A DNA stretch of 64,000 nucleotides from Amblyomma americanum (GCF_052857255.1 NC_135497.1:548371531-548435530); one strand, 5' to 3'; counted from the stretch's first letter, positions 17,588 to 28,738 are shown. Numbers and translations: made by a program. The notes: a model not told the origin generated them from the sequence alone.

Positions 17588-19865
17588 ATGCAATCAATTT
17601 GCAGTAATTTACTTGCTGTTCTGGGGATTGCTTGCTGTAGCTTAACTCATATTGATGCCTGTTCCTTTTTTGCAGATTTTGAAAGCTGGAAGGATCATGA
17701 GGAAAAGACTGAGCTTGTCCACTTTGTTCTCTCAGGGGGTACGAAACATCTGGCATCTGGAAGGACAAAGAAGTATCTGGCTTGTCATCGCTCAGGGTTA
17801 TATGTGAAGACAGCAAGAGGTAAGCGCCAATCAAAGGTTCATGGTAGTGTGAAATGTGAGAGGAACCGCTTGGCGACAATGGATGTCATTGAAAAAATGG
17901 AAATATGGTAGTGGACTATCAAGCTGAACACTACGGCCATGAGAAAGAGCTACGGTGCCAGCCCTTGTCGATTTCTGACCAAAAAGACATTGCATGCAAG
18001 CTGAAGCTGAAGGTCCCTCGTAGGGTTATTCTTTCAGATGCTCGTTCGCCTGCCAGAGCTCCACTGGACCGGCTTCACCTTTTGACCTCATCAGAGGTTC
18101 AAAACATAAAGATGTTTAATATTGGCAGTGAAGTGGAGAAAGATCGTGATGACTATGTCAGTACACAGAAGTGGATCGTCGAGCTACAGGATCATGGTGC
18201 TTTTTTGTATGCAGAGGGAGAAAAGCTGACAGAAGAAGGCATTGGTGAGTTTGTGATGGCAATGATGAACACTACCCAGGGTGACATGCTGCTAAAGCAT
18301 AGTCAAAGAGCAGTGTGTGTTGATTCAACTCATGGCACAAGTCGCTATAAGCACCAACTTAGAACTGTGATGGTGATAAGAAATACTGGGTCAGGCATTC
18401 TGTGTGCCTTCCTCCTCTCTTGTAGTGTGTCTGAGGATGTCATGGAAAGATTTTTTGCTGCTATCAGGGACAGGCTTGGCAAACGAGTTAGCTGTGGTGC
18501 ATTCATGTCAGATGATGCACCAGCATATGCAAATGCATGGGCGCGGGTCATGGGGAACCCTGTGAAACGCATGTAGTGTGTGTGGCACGTCAGATGGAAC
18601 TGGAAGTGCAACATGACCAAGGTAACTGACAGCCAAAGCCGAGAAGTTGTTCAGGAGAAGTTGAATGCATTGTGGACCAGCAGAAGCGAAGAGGACTTTC
18701 ACAAGGAGCTGTCAGAGTTCCGTACTTTAAAGGAGTTTGTTGAGTGCGTTAAGTTTGTTGAGTACTTTCGGAGAGTATATGCTAAGCGCCCGGAACAGTG
18801 GGCTCTTTTCTACAGGCAGGACACCGGATTGACTACTAACAACCATCTTGAGTCAATGCGTAACGAGCTCAAGAAAAGTTATTTGGGAGGGTTTCAGAAC
18901 TGGCGGTTCGACAGGCTGCTGGTGTCTTTGACGAAATTGTCCACTGACTGGGTAATGAAACAGCTGATCTGTCATGTGAAGCGCAGGGCAGACCATCGCA
19001 CAGCAGACTGTTTCAAGAAGCATGCTGCAGGAGTGGAAGTCTCCAAGTCTGGCGTGACCAGACTTTCTGATGGAAAGTGGTCTGTGCAGTCGTGATCTGA
19101 AGAACGTCCTGACAACAATACATCCTGACAACACTGTTGTCAGGAAGGACACACAGTGCCAAGGGTGCATGCTTAGCTGCCCTTAATGTAACACTTGTTG
19201 TTCCACTGCAGCTGTAGGTATTTTTATCTGTGCATGAAAATGTGCGAACATATCCATGCAGTTGTGCAGTGGGAGCTGCGGAGAAGGGATGCAACTGTTC
19301 GCGATCCGATCATTGAGGATCCATCTTCTATTTTGGTATCTGCAGATGATCATTCATTCACACTGAATGAACCTCCTGTTCACGAGTCAGTCAGTGAGGA
19401 CACATCAGCAAATGATTCATTCCCAGTGGATGATCCTGCAGCACTATTTGAGAGCATTCAAGGTGACATGATTCAGTCATAAGACTCAAATGTGCTTGCA
19501 GGTATTCACATTGAGCTTGCTGCTCTTACACGCAAATTCAGTAAAAAACATCAACTGACCCACAAGTGGGAGCATTGGTGCGTGAATACATTGGAAAACT
19601 TGCGCAGGTTGTCAGGGGGTGTGCCGACAAAGAGGAGGAACCACCTCAGCCTAGGCCAATTCCTGCCAATAAGCGACAAGAAGAGCAGTCAAGGTATTTG
19701 CCCAAACGCAGCAATGCCACCGCTTCTACATATGCTGGAACATGTTCTCAAGGGGAGCATGTGAGACAACAGCTTGAATGTCAACAGGGGCCACCTATCC
19801 GCATCGCGCATTATGATCCATGTATCCACATTCTGAGAGAGCACGACTACGTAAAGCTCTCCTGA
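17588..19865 (+). pseudogene. MULE (Mutator-like) transposase pseudogene with SWIM finger
   Basis: The conserved part starts at a strong splice-acceptor-like site (CCTTTTTTGCAG, ending 17675) with FESWKDHEEKTELVHFVLS. A FLYWCH/WRKY-like zinc cluster follows (CHRSGLY...KCERNRL...EHYGHE). The MULE DDE core is complete: Asp in CVDSTHG (codon 18322), Asp in FMSDDAPAY (18511-18516), C-x2-H in CVWH (18577-18588) and Glu in TTNNHLESMRNELK (18850). A SWIM finger, C-x-C-x9-C-x-H (CSC...CEH, 19207-19251), lies in another frame, followed by an acidic region and a basic tail to 19865. Lesions: one-base loss at an A run near 17895 (private), TAG at 18574-18576 just before CVWH (shared), and frameshifts before SWIM. 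It would cut and paste DNA; it is dead or, less likely, spliced around. Confidence 0.85.
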
Positions 19866-20334
19866 ATACAATTACAATGAGCAACCGCAGCAGCTTCGCT
19901 AACTATTCAACCTTTCTATTATGTGCACACCCCTAAATTTTAGACTATTTGTTTTCGTGTAACAAGTATGCAAATGCATAGAAATCTAAAAGAAGGGTAC
20001 AGCAGCTATGGGGGATCACCAGTGACCTTCACGCTGTGGGCATGATAAGGAAAGCGTTATTGGAGGGAGGACACTATAAAATGCACATTTGTGGAGTGTG
20101 GCATTTGTTTGGTAGCTCATCTTTTGGTGGCCAGCACTGCTATATGAAAGGAAAAAATACAGTAAACAATGCTGTCATTTAAACTTAGGCTGGAAATATG
20201 TTTGACAGCTGTCAAGTCAAGCAGCAGTTAAAAATTAAATTTGCTTTGTGTAATTGGAGGTATGGAATAGTTTCATTAATATGAGCCTGCTGATATGCTG
20301 AGAAAACGGCAGATGAGACACAGTTAAGAGTTCA

Positions 20335-20483
20335 GTCACGCTCTCACTCACATCCACTCAATCGCACTCACACTCATGACCACTCGTACTGACAGCACTC
20401 GCTCACACACGCGACCACCCACTCACACTCACGTCATCACACTTGTGTCACATGCATGCGATACGAGTGCACTTGTGAGTGAG
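20335..20483. repeat. CACTC-rich low-complexity tract
   Basis: Many irregular CACTC/CTCACA words on the plus strand, ending in the complementary GAGTGAGTGTG near 20475-20488, so the tract can fold back on itself. No clean period. Confidence 0.7.
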
Positions 20484-20510
20484 TGTGCTGACCTGTGATA
20501 TTATGTAGGC

Positions 20511-20604
20511 AGTGGCACTATCTGGCCTATGTGGTACACCAGTGAGAGGTGCTCCCAGTGCTGGCGCCACTTGTGCTCAAGTTGATTTTGTGTGCCACGA
20601 ATGC
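20511..20604 (+). repeat. Internal subrepeat A, copy 1
   Basis: About 94 bases from AGTGGCACTA to CACGAATGC, sharing CCAGTGCTGGCGCCACTTGT and GTGCTCAAGTTG with copy 2 at 20785-20880. Roughly 80-85 percent identical by eye. Confidence 0.75.
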
Positions 20605-20784
20605 TGCAGTGTGAATGGGCGACAACCATTTAGAATGTTTAGTTTGAAAAGTTTGTCCTGTCCCAGCAGTGTCTGTCTCTGCCTTGTGAAAAAGCATTAG
20701 TGGGCTCTGCAGTGTAAAAGTTGCTTATAGTGGTGGTCCTGCTTTCCGGTGGTGTGCTCAGTGTGTACAGTTGTGGTCTGCAGC

Positions 20785-20880
20785 CAAGTGGCACTAACTC
20801 GCCTGGGTGGTACGTGAGAGAGAGCTGCCCCCAGTGCTGGCGCCACTTGTGCTCAAGTTGTTCTTGTGTGGCACGAATGC
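20785..20880 (+). repeat. Internal subrepeat A, copy 2
   Basis: Second copy of the 94-base subrepeat, 274 bases downstream of the first and directly before subrepeat B. Confidence 0.75.
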
Positions 20881-20883
20881 CAT

Positions 20884-20984
20884 GATGTGATGCGAGAGGT
20901 GCTGCTAGTGCTTGTGCCACTTCCATGGTGTGAACAGTTGTAATATGCTGTGACGACGCAGACATTTCTCATGTCTGCGGGTGG
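20884..20984 (+). repeat. Internal subrepeat B, copy 1
   Basis: From GATGTGATGCGAGAG to TCTGCGGGTGG. About 90 percent identical to 21836-21938, nearly 1 kb away. Confidence 0.75.
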
Positions 20985-21020
20985 TTGTCCACATTATCCA
21001 GGCGAATATTGGATGACATC

Positions 21021-21125
21021 CGGTCTGTCGATAGTAAAACCAGCGAAGGAATCTCTTTCCGGTCAACCTCAGATGCTTCACCCCTTTGCATATTTGTAGT
21101 GCAAAAAAGCGTTCTGGCAGCTGAC
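21021..21125 (+). repeat. Internal subrepeat C, copy 1
   Basis: CGGTCTGT...GATAGTAAAACCAGC...TTGTAGTGCAA...GCAGCTGAC; recurs 219 bases on with about 75 percent identity. Confidence 0.65.
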
Positions 21126-21239
21126 AGCACAAATGTCGACTGGCGTTTCTTTGCATAAGCTTTCAATGGCTTCCCGAGCTCGCAGAAATCAGTCCATATG
21201 TGCATTGTTTCAAGTGCGGAACGAAATTCGCTAGGCATT

Positions 21240-21343
21240 CGGTCTGTTGGTAGTAAAAGCAGCCAAAATCTCTTTGTGGTCACCTTCAAATGCTTCGCCC
21301 TCCTTGCATTTGTGCAGTGCAAGGAAGCGATGTTGCAGCTGAC
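21240..21343 (+). repeat. Internal subrepeat C, copy 2
   Basis: CGGTCTGTTGGTAGTAAAAG...TTTGTGCAGTGCAAG...GCAGCTGAC, the diverged second copy. Confidence 0.65.
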
Positions 21344-21835
21344 TGTCTTAGTGAGTGCTTTGCTTTTCATGCTGCCTTCTCCGCACTTCGGCGGCTCGTA
21401 TGTAAGCGCATCGTAGTAGTAATTGAATCAAAGCAGTTTAAAGTCGTGAATTGACACATGGGTTGCGAGGGACGCTGTATTGGAGGCCTTCGGATTAGTT
21501 TAGACCGCCCGGGGTTTATATAGCATGTGCCAACATCGCGCACACTACACCGCAGTATGTGACTGCTGCTGCATCCTAGTTTTTCATGTTGCTTGCTGCC
21601 ATGTTTGGCCCGTTTAAATGTTTGCGCACCTACGGATAGCCATTAAACATTATACGAACCAGAATGCGTCGAAATTGTAACTTTGGCAGCTGGGGAAACC
21701 TGTCGCATGGTGTTGTATTTGTAATTCTAGGAGGAGACATTTCTGCTGTCCGCGATTTTGAGAGCTATCAACTGGGAACATATCAAAAAGGTCTTAATGT
21801 ATTCATAGTCTAGGGAAGTGGCACAAACAGGCCAG

Positions 21836-21938
21836 GATGTGATGCGAGAGAGGTGTTGCTAATGCTGTTGCCACTTGCATGGTGTGAACAGGTGTAATAT
21901 GATGTGACGACGCAGACATTTCTCCTGTCTGCGGGTGG
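21836..21938 (+). repeat. Internal subrepeat B, copy 2
   Basis: Shares GGTGTGAACAG, GTGACGACGCAGACATTTCT and CTGTCTGCGGGTGG with copy 1. Confidence 0.75.
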
Positions 21939-22705
21939 TGGTGGGTCCGTCACACCTAACACTAAAACAAACCGTGTTTTCCCTTTTTGCCTGAGTGGAA
22001 GTCGGACTGAGGAAATTTCTCACTACTTTTGGAAATGCCCTAAAGGTATGCTTCGTTTCTTTTGCTTCATCTAAGTGCAGAACAGTTTTGGATAATTCTG
22101 TCGCTTGCGGTAACTGCGTAATAACCAGATGTGTAATGCCTGGCATCACATATTGTTTTTTCTTCATCTCCAAGCTTTTTTTCCCTCAGAGTTGTTCCTT
22201 TTTATAAGCACATTTTTCTTCCATTTGCATAATCAGGGGTACCCTGTAGGCAACCAAGGTACGGCTCTGGCACGAACGAATGCCTCAGTCAAACCAGTTC
22301 GTGTTTTTTAATTGTCTTGGTACCGATTAAAACTTTTTACAGCCTTGTGTTTTCTTTGCATGTTGGTTTCCGTCTTGTTTCAGAGGATTCCAAAACTTCT
22401 TCCTGCTGTTTTATCGTGTTTTACCTTTCTATTCTTTTCTCCTGTTGGCTATGGTAATTTTGTGGCTGTATACTTGGTCTTGCATGGTGTTTTGTAGCCG
22501 CTATGTGATATTACTGTTTCATGTTTTTCCTTTTCTGTGGATATATTATACATTTCTGCATACACTGTTTTATTTTAACCCAAGATGTGGTTTCATTGTG
22601 CAGTTATCTGTGCCGAATACATGATAGTCGCTTCTTTGCAGAGTGCTTACAACCTGACTGCCCTGCCAGGACCTCCCTGTCAGGAACCTGTTTTTGGTAG
22701 TATCA

Positions 22706-22711
22706 AATAAA
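22706..22711 (+). terminator. Polyadenylation signal AATAAA
   Basis: AATAAA followed by AGAAAGACATG and a T-rich stretch at 22725-22750, an arrangement typical of an animal mRNA 3' end. Upstream 21940-22700 is T-rich and non-coding, like a long 3' UTR. Which transcript it would serve is not clear; the MULE gene is the nearest plus-strand candidate. Confidence 0.35.
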
Positions 22712-24132
22712 GAAAGACATGACCACGTATTTTTGATGTGTTATTTATTTGCACAAATCCAGGTTTGGATGTCCACAATAGGACAGAGAAGACAGGAGCA
22801 AAATTCTGTTTCTTTAGCAGCACAGTACCCAAATTTCCAGTTCAGCTGTGCTTTTCACTGATTTCGGCTGAGAAGTGTTAGTGTAAACTTAATGAAAACA
22901 CAAGCCCAGGGAGAATGGCGAGCCGGTAATTCATGTAGACAGCAAACATGCCGTCCCGCAGGACCAACAGCATCAAGTATTCGGTCGCCTGTTTTCATAA
23001 AGTTGCTCCCGTTACAACTTTGTGGTGTTATTGTGAGAACAGAATCTTGCTTCGCAACCGCATGATAACTTCACAAGAATACTTCTGCACACTGCAACCC
23101 TGCATTACAGGTGTGAATGGAGCACATATGCACAGGTGTTTTTCTTCCAGATATACTATACCTTAGCTTTATCACAAGGTTAAGAACAATCGGCCTCTGA
23201 CCCGCATAAATACAAAATAGAAATAGCAATCCGCTCATGCGTTTCCCCCCTGCCCGGGCGTCGACACAGGCGGAGATGTTGGCCATATGGGACGCTTTGA
23301 GCGCCCTCTGTCCACGCCTTTCGTCCCTCGAAGCCACAGTGGCATTCTCACAGACTCCTCAGGCGCCATCCGTACTCTTAAGGCGTGTTCTGAACTCCGA
23401 CTCTTTTGGCACAGGATGATCAGAACGTAATTAAAAATTCTCCCTCACAGTACGGGTACGACGGATACGTCGAAATGCACACCTCACACAAGCCTCGGTG
23501 GGTGGAGCAAGTACTAAACTTAAAAGACGGTTCGTTGCGTTCGTCGGAATGGATTAGGCTCTTCGAAAAGTTGATGATTCGGCGGTGGGGACGGAGAAGG
23601 CGCTAGATGATAGAGGCGAGGAAGACGAGGAAATATATTTGCATGCATATACAATGGAGACCACTTCAAATTACATAAGCAGTGACACATACGAATTGAG
23701 CGATCCGTAACTTAAAAGAACTTATGTCACACACAGAAACAACACCCGAACACCTTACTTACCGATCGGAGGTCTCGGTTAGAGCCCAGGTATTTTTGAA
23801 GTACGTGCTAAGCACGGAGCCTCTAACTTGACTGCTGTACAGTGCATTTTCTTGTATTTTCATACGTTTCGCGAATAAAGAAATTAGGGCGGGTATGTTT
23901 GAAGGCCCGCCCCAAACTTCGGTAACCAATGAAGCTTTAATACAAGGTAGCCACAGCCCCTGAAGGTTGGACACAACCTCGAGCCCATGCAGGCCTTGGT
24001 TAAAACAAAGTAAGAAGCACACCGAGAAAGCATTCCGAACACCCACTCCCCGCGGCAGTCCTCGGCCTTATTGCGTGACGCCCTTTCCCTTTTCCCATTT
24101 CACCACCACACCTGCGTGTCACTTCTCCAAGG
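22712..24132. other. 1.4 kb without recognised gene
   Basis: Short frames only, the longest being 95 codons on the minus strand (24046-23759) and 88 codons (23337-23071), none with a motif I can name. Confidence 0.4.
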
Positions 24133-24390
24133 ATGACGAGTTCTTCTAGCCAGGAAGTGTCGAATGGTGGAGGCAGGCCCTTCGGTGCCGCCACGAATGC
24201 CTGCAAACGAAACCCTCGCGAAACCCCAGCGGATGCCCGCGGTGAACAACGCTAGGAGTCCTCGGCCGCCGTAGCGACGCTGTTAAACCGGCAAATGACT
24301 TCCGCGCTTTTGTATATGCTCGCAGAGGACGCTTGGGCGGTGAGCTCCGAAAACGTGAAGGGTAGAGCGGAGGCGTACAATATCTCAAGC
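24133..24390 (+). pseudogene. Short broken open frame, unknown
   Basis: Reads MTSSSSQEVSNGGG from 24133, then NACKRNPRETPADARGEQR to TAG at 24253-24255, then continues in the same frame (ESSAAVATLLNRQMTSALLY) to TAA at 24388-24390. The Ser/Gly start and the continuous frame around one stop suggest a decayed small ORF, perhaps of a transposon. Family unknown. Confidence 0.25.
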
Positions 24391-25867
24391 TAAATTAATT
24401 ACAAAGGCTCTAATGAAGCGCGACTTTACACATGTTGTGACTGAACCTGTCCGGAGACTCTTCCTAGCAGAAGAAAACCTATACGGCGCCGCGCGCTCCC
24501 TTGAACCCCGCGTGGTGGCGATCTGGCGGCCTTGCGCGCTGAGAAGTCTTGCTTCGCAGTTTACGCCTCCGTGTCGCCCTCACCTTAGCGGTCATCTGAT
24601 CGAGTCCGGCATAGCACCATGTGACTTCGGTGACTCCTGCCCCTTCTGTCCCGCCCACTTGCTCTGGGCCTTGCTCTGGACGTGCCTGTCTTTGCACTCC
24701 ATGCGGCAGAAATACCAGCTCCGATGCGGACCGCCCCAGGTCGACAACCTGATGAAGACGACTGGATATTTGGGCCGCACCACCGGATCTTGTTGGACTT
24801 GCTTCAGGGATCCGGCGTGTATCTGCACGTGCGGATAATTTATGCAACCAGGCAAGCTGGCGCAGTACAACAAAAAAAATATTCAATTACCCGCCCAAAT
24901 CAAGAAACGCGCATGCTCTCTCTCCTCTTCCACTCAGACAGACCAGCTTTGCAACATAATGTGTGCGCGTCGTCATAAGACGGCAAGCAGGTGAGGCTTG
25001 ACGCGACCTTGTTCAGAGAAGCAGCACCAGTTAGCGCTCGTGCTTCTCAGTCCGTGCCGCGCTCAACTCTTCGATTGCCTGAACTGTGCGCCGCGTAGGG
25101 CGAGTGAGCTGCCATTGCTATGCAGGCGAGCTTGGAAGAAGACGAAAATAACATAAACCGGGCAATGCATTCTTGAAACAGAATCTCACCGACTGCCTTG
25201 CTAAGTGTTCCAACCTTTTCTTTTCTATGAATTATTACATTTTGACTAAATCATAATTATTTAATCCCTCTCTTTATTATTATTCTTAAAATTTTAAAAT
25301 CAAAACACACATCCCTTTTCTGTTCATGACAAAAATTCACCGGTGTTGCGCTACCACGTGCTTTTCCTTTTTGTTAACTGCGTTCAGGTGAATAGCCACC
25401 CCATTCTTGGCCGATCCCCCAGTGTGGGTATGTGCCATCTTTTGATAGGCTAACAACAACAACAACAACTTCTATCCAGCGCCAGTGCATCTGTAAATCT
25501 TTTTTCACCAGCGCCTTCTTTCAGCATCTACATTTATTAAGTTGCTTCATTTTAGCCGCAGCCGCGCGACACGATTGCGACGGAACGTGCTGTGGCCTTC
25601 GAAGGAAGAAGATGCCATCTTGCGCAGCCGGAGGGGAAGCTTCGTCATAGCTGCAGGTAGCATCGCAGACCGTCCGCACAGCGAAGGCTTCACTCGCCCT
25701 GCTGTTTCAAGGGAGGCAGTGAGTAAGGCAGGCGGCAGCCGTACTGAGCGATCGCATCTCTGTGTGCACTGACGCCACCGTCGATGGCTCGCCAACGCAG
25801 TGCTGCCTCGTGAACCGGGGCCTCTCCGTGGGGGAGAGGAGGTGCTGCCTGGGGAGGACTCCGCTGC
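24391..25867. other. 1.5 kb without a convincing gene
   Basis: GC-rich 24480-24830 gives long frames on both strands at once (141 codons plus, 135 codons minus), which is expected from composition. Then an AT-rich block (25190-25330), an (AAC)n run near 25453-25470, and a GC-rich lead into the signal-peptide exon. Confidence 0.4.
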
Positions 25868-26223
25868 ATGTGCCGCTTGGCGCGACCGGGGAGACCAGCC
25901 GTGCTCCTGCTGCTGCTGCTCGGGCGCATGCCTCTGGCGGCAGCAGCAGAACCCGCAGACAAGCGGCGGCCCGCCCGTTGTGCACGACAACATGGTGGGG
26001 CCCTTCGAGCGTGGCACCGGCGTCCCCGACGACCTTCACGGGCTAAACTTCAAGCCTGCCAGCTACGGCAGCGTGCCGACACAGGACCCCAAGGCGCCGC
26101 GCGGCGGCGACGGCCCAACGTGTGACGCCGTCACGGTGGTGGAGCACTGCCCCTGCGGCGACCACCGAGGAGTCGACGACATGCATAAGTACAGCGACGA
26201 CGCCACGGGCACAGCGGCGGCAG
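25868..26223 (+). pseudogene. Candidate first exon of a secreted protein, frame-broken
   Basis: From ATG 25868 the frame gives a classic signal peptide: basic start MCRLARPGRP, hydrophobic AVLLLLLLG, then PLAAAAEP with a likely cleavage site. The downstream protein-like sequence lies in another frame, from about 25980: VVHDNMVGPFERGTGVPDD, then LNFKPASYGSVPTQDP and a Cys-containing CDAVTVVEHCPCGDH. This second frame runs straight to GCGGCAG/GTGAGC (GT 26224-26225), an excellent splice donor. One small indel between the frames would explain the break. I do not recognise the protein. The second frame also reads as part of a 213-codon frame from 25800. Confidence 0.4.
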
Positions 26224-26559
26224 GTGAGCCGGGTGTCCACGGGGCGTGCATTCCAGCTTCACTCACCGGTGAGGTTGGCGCAGTTTTGAGCATGCCTAGA
26301 CCGCCTACGACCACCTGCGAATGCGGCGGAGGAGGAGGCAGGGCAGACACGCCCGTGGCACATCTAAGCAAGCCTTTACAGGAAAACCAGACGAAAGTGT
26401 ATAGATGCTGTGTAGGCGGCGGTGACCTGCCGAGCGGATAAAGACGACGCGTATAGGACAGGAAAGAAGTTTATTTACATAGAACACTATGTACATATAC
26501 TAAGGAAGACAACAGTCACCGAAGCCAAGGGGCATAGGGGAAAGTTATCATTTTTTCAT

Positions 26560-26865
26560 CAATTTGTGATGATCAGCGGGAGTTGAGTAGTCTATTATTC
26601 ATTCGCTGAAAGATAATTGATGAGCAGAAGCAAAAGCAACTATGCATATGCCGCCGGTGGGATCCAAGCCCACGACCTCCGAATTTCGCGCCCGGTGCTC
26701 TACCAGCCGAGCAACGGCGGTGGCTGTTCCATCGTCTATTTCCGGGGGTATGTTCATGCGCCTGTAACCTAACATTGACAGTGCTCACCAGGGCCACCCT
26801 CGTCCATAGCGGCGGACGTAGTGCGTTCTGTATTACCGCAAGTGTCACGTGGGAGATGATCAAAC
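26560..26865 (-). repeat. tRNA-derived SINE, composite
   Basis: On the minus strand a tRNA-like body (26730 down to 26650) reads CCGTTGCTCGGCTGGTAGAG, an A box, and GGTCGTGGGCTTGGATCCC, a B-box-like stretch, closing with CACCGGCGGCA. About 130 bases precede it (GGTTACAGGCGCATGAACAT and upstream) and an A/T-rich 3' part follows it. tRNA-derived SINEs such as Ruka are known from ixodid ticks; whether this is that family is not tested. Not a functional tRNA: the acceptor ends do not close properly. Confidence 0.6.
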
Positions 26866-27037
26866 GGTGAGGGCGGAAGCTGTGCGAGAAACTTCTTACG
26901 CTATCAAGACTTCCAGAACCGAGACCCTCGGCAAGCTACTGAGCGGACAATGGAAGAGGAATGAGGCGCTCATTACGATCGACATACCTGCGAAGGACGC
27001 CAGCAGTCAACAAAACGAATGAGCGCGTATATGTATA

Positions 27038-27677
27038 TAGGGTGTTTCACCTACGAATTTCCAGAGTTTTTAAAAATTGGCTTTTGTGTTAGAAGATAGC
27101 TTTTTTCAGCATAGCATTGTCAGCGGTGTAGTGCATCGAAATGCAGAGAAGGCGTCCTAACTAGCAGGCCGCTTAATTAGTATTCAATTGTTACCTTTTA
27201 CCTACTAGTTTTAGGCTCCTGTTAGGCCACCATAATATGCATTTTTTTAGAATTTCGAAAACGGAGTTAGCCTTAATGTTGTGTCTCAACAAATTTTCGC
27301 TATTTCAACGAGTTACGTGCACTGGAGAGGTTGTTTTGCCTGTAAGCTTCGCGAAAGCGGATGCATTTAGGCGCGATATAGCCAAAATATTTGGGCCACA
27401 GCGCCGAGGGTAACCGCGTTTTCGAATTTTCTAAAAATTGATATGGATATTACTTATGGTGAGCTACACGCCTCTCAATAATTAAGGAGCCTAACAGTAA
27501 TAGTTAAACTGTTAACTATTCAATATTCCTTAACCAGCCTGCTAATTAGCACTCCTTAAATGTATTATGATGTACTACATCGATGACAATGCTATGCCAA
27601 AACTCAAAAACAAAAAAAACTCTAACTCTTCAAGCGAATTCTTAAAAATTGTGTAATATCTTAGGTGACACACCCTT
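27038..27677. mobile_element. Palindromic MITE of about 640 bases
   Basis: Ends are AGGGTGTTTCACCTACGA at 27039 and the inverse of AGGGTGTGTCACCTAAGA at 27676. Complementarity continues deep into the element: GCATAGCATTGTCAGCG on the left pairs with GCATAGCATTGTCATCG on the right, and CTAACTAGCAGG with CTAATTAGCAGG. The element is thus nearly one large imperfect inverted repeat with no coding capacity. GTATA flanks both sides as a possible target duplication. It precedes the point where the unit restarts by about 60 bases. Confidence 0.75.
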
Positions 27678-28149
27678 TGTATAACATAGACATGGTGACG
27701 TAAAACATATTTGTGAGGCTAAGTTATACAAGTAGGTGCACTGAAAAAGAAACTTAAACCAAAACTTAGCGAGCAACAGTAGGGGTGCAGTTTTTTTTAT
27801 CACTGAAGAAAGTGATATGAAAACATTTTTACAACCTTCACGGGAGGTCGGAACTTAAAAGTTAAGTTGTTCATCACTGAATGCTAATGTGATGACGTCT
27901 CTTAATTTGAACACCCGTACCTTGACACATCTTTGTATTGTTAGCCTACTTTACATGAAGCTGGCAGGAGCATATCGATTCAGTCGTCGGTCTGAGAGAG
28001 GTCATGCCAATTCGACTACTGCGCGTTTTGTCGATAAAATACTTTTCGAGTCAAGCCAGTCACGCCGCGTTCTAGTAGGCACAGCGGCACTTGTGAGCAT
28101 GCCCCTGCTCCTGCTGTTTACCAGCCAGATAATCTTTTCAGCCGTGTAA

Positions 28150-28635
28150 TCTGCACAGTGATCAGCGAGCCAAGACATCCGCGGCCGACCCGACTAGAAC
28201 CTTCCCTTGCACTCCCCGATTCGACTCGTCGGCGTTTACATGAACAGAGTAATCAATTTTCTTCCCGACAGAGAACCTCAACTTTGCCCTCTCGGTTTTA
28301 AAATGAACTCGACGAGTCGACAGAATCGGTACGACTCGGCCTGTTGGGCTGAGTCGTGCCGAAGTAGGTTGACTGAGTGCGACCCGACCTTTGTGGGGTC
28401 GGTGGAAGGGAAGAGGAGAAAGTGGTCTTGTACTGGTGCTCGCGATCCTGGACGCCTCCTTTCAGAGCTCGCGTTGCAGTGCTCTGCGCTGACCATCGCC
28501 GCTGTTACCCGGATGGCGTTTACGTAAACGCGCGGTCGGAGAGTAGGGCTGACGTCTGACTCGACTCGCTCCTGTCGTGTTCACGTGAACATCGCTTTTC
28601 GCCGCGAACGTCAGCTGACATCGGCACCCTTACGA
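28150..28635. repeat. Palindrome-rich segment, unit 2
   Basis: Same structures: hairpin 28327-28361, 16-base palindrome 28516-28531, 14-base palindrome 28578-28591. The hairpin loop has one base changed (TGTTG for TGTTA); both stem arms are unchanged. Confidence 0.6.
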
Positions 28636-28678
28636 GGGCAATCCTTTCTGTAGTGCCTGCGGGCCTTGAAAGTATGCA

Positions 28679-28717
<39 letters not shown>

Positions 28718-28738
28718 AAAGTAAATAAATAAATAAAC
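28636..28738 (+). repeat. Retroposon 3' end with (AAAT)n tail, unit 2
   Basis: Tract at 28677-28738, the most regular of the three. It is followed by the direct repeat CTCATGAGGG twice, 25 bases apart, which is reduced to one copy in unit 1. Confidence 0.55.

Larger units (their letters stand above)
1..27736. repeat. Tandem repeat unit 1 (27,736 bases)
   Basis: The first bases of the window recur at 27737 and again at 55503, and everything that follows recurs in the same order and orientation. Unit 1 carries several private changes: a 25-base loss near 1030 between copies of CTCATGAGGG, a 19-base loss in the 3' LTR of the gypsy element, an 11-base loss after 15095, a 19-base G run at 6967 (13 in the other units), and a 5-base gain near 6782. 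The phase of the unit is arbitrary because no non-repeat flank is visible. Length and order are read directly; calling it a tandem array rather than an assembly fault is inference. Confidence 0.95.

Noticed and set aside
24413..24886. Long overlapping frames on both strands (141 and 135 codons)
   Set aside because: GC-rich composition opens several frames at once; no domain and no codon-level support in either.
25547..26046. Additional long minus-strand frames over the signal-peptide exon
   Set aside because: Shadow frames in GC-rich, CTG-rich sequence; the plus-strand reading has the signal peptide and splice donor.
26650..26730. Functional tRNA gene on the minus strand
   Set aside because: tRNA-like with A and B boxes, but acceptor pairing is poor and it is embedded in a longer SINE-type repeat.
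26840..27022. Short plus-strand frame ending KDASSQQNE
   Set aside because: Overlaps the 5' part of the SINE-type repeat and has no recognisable domain or start.
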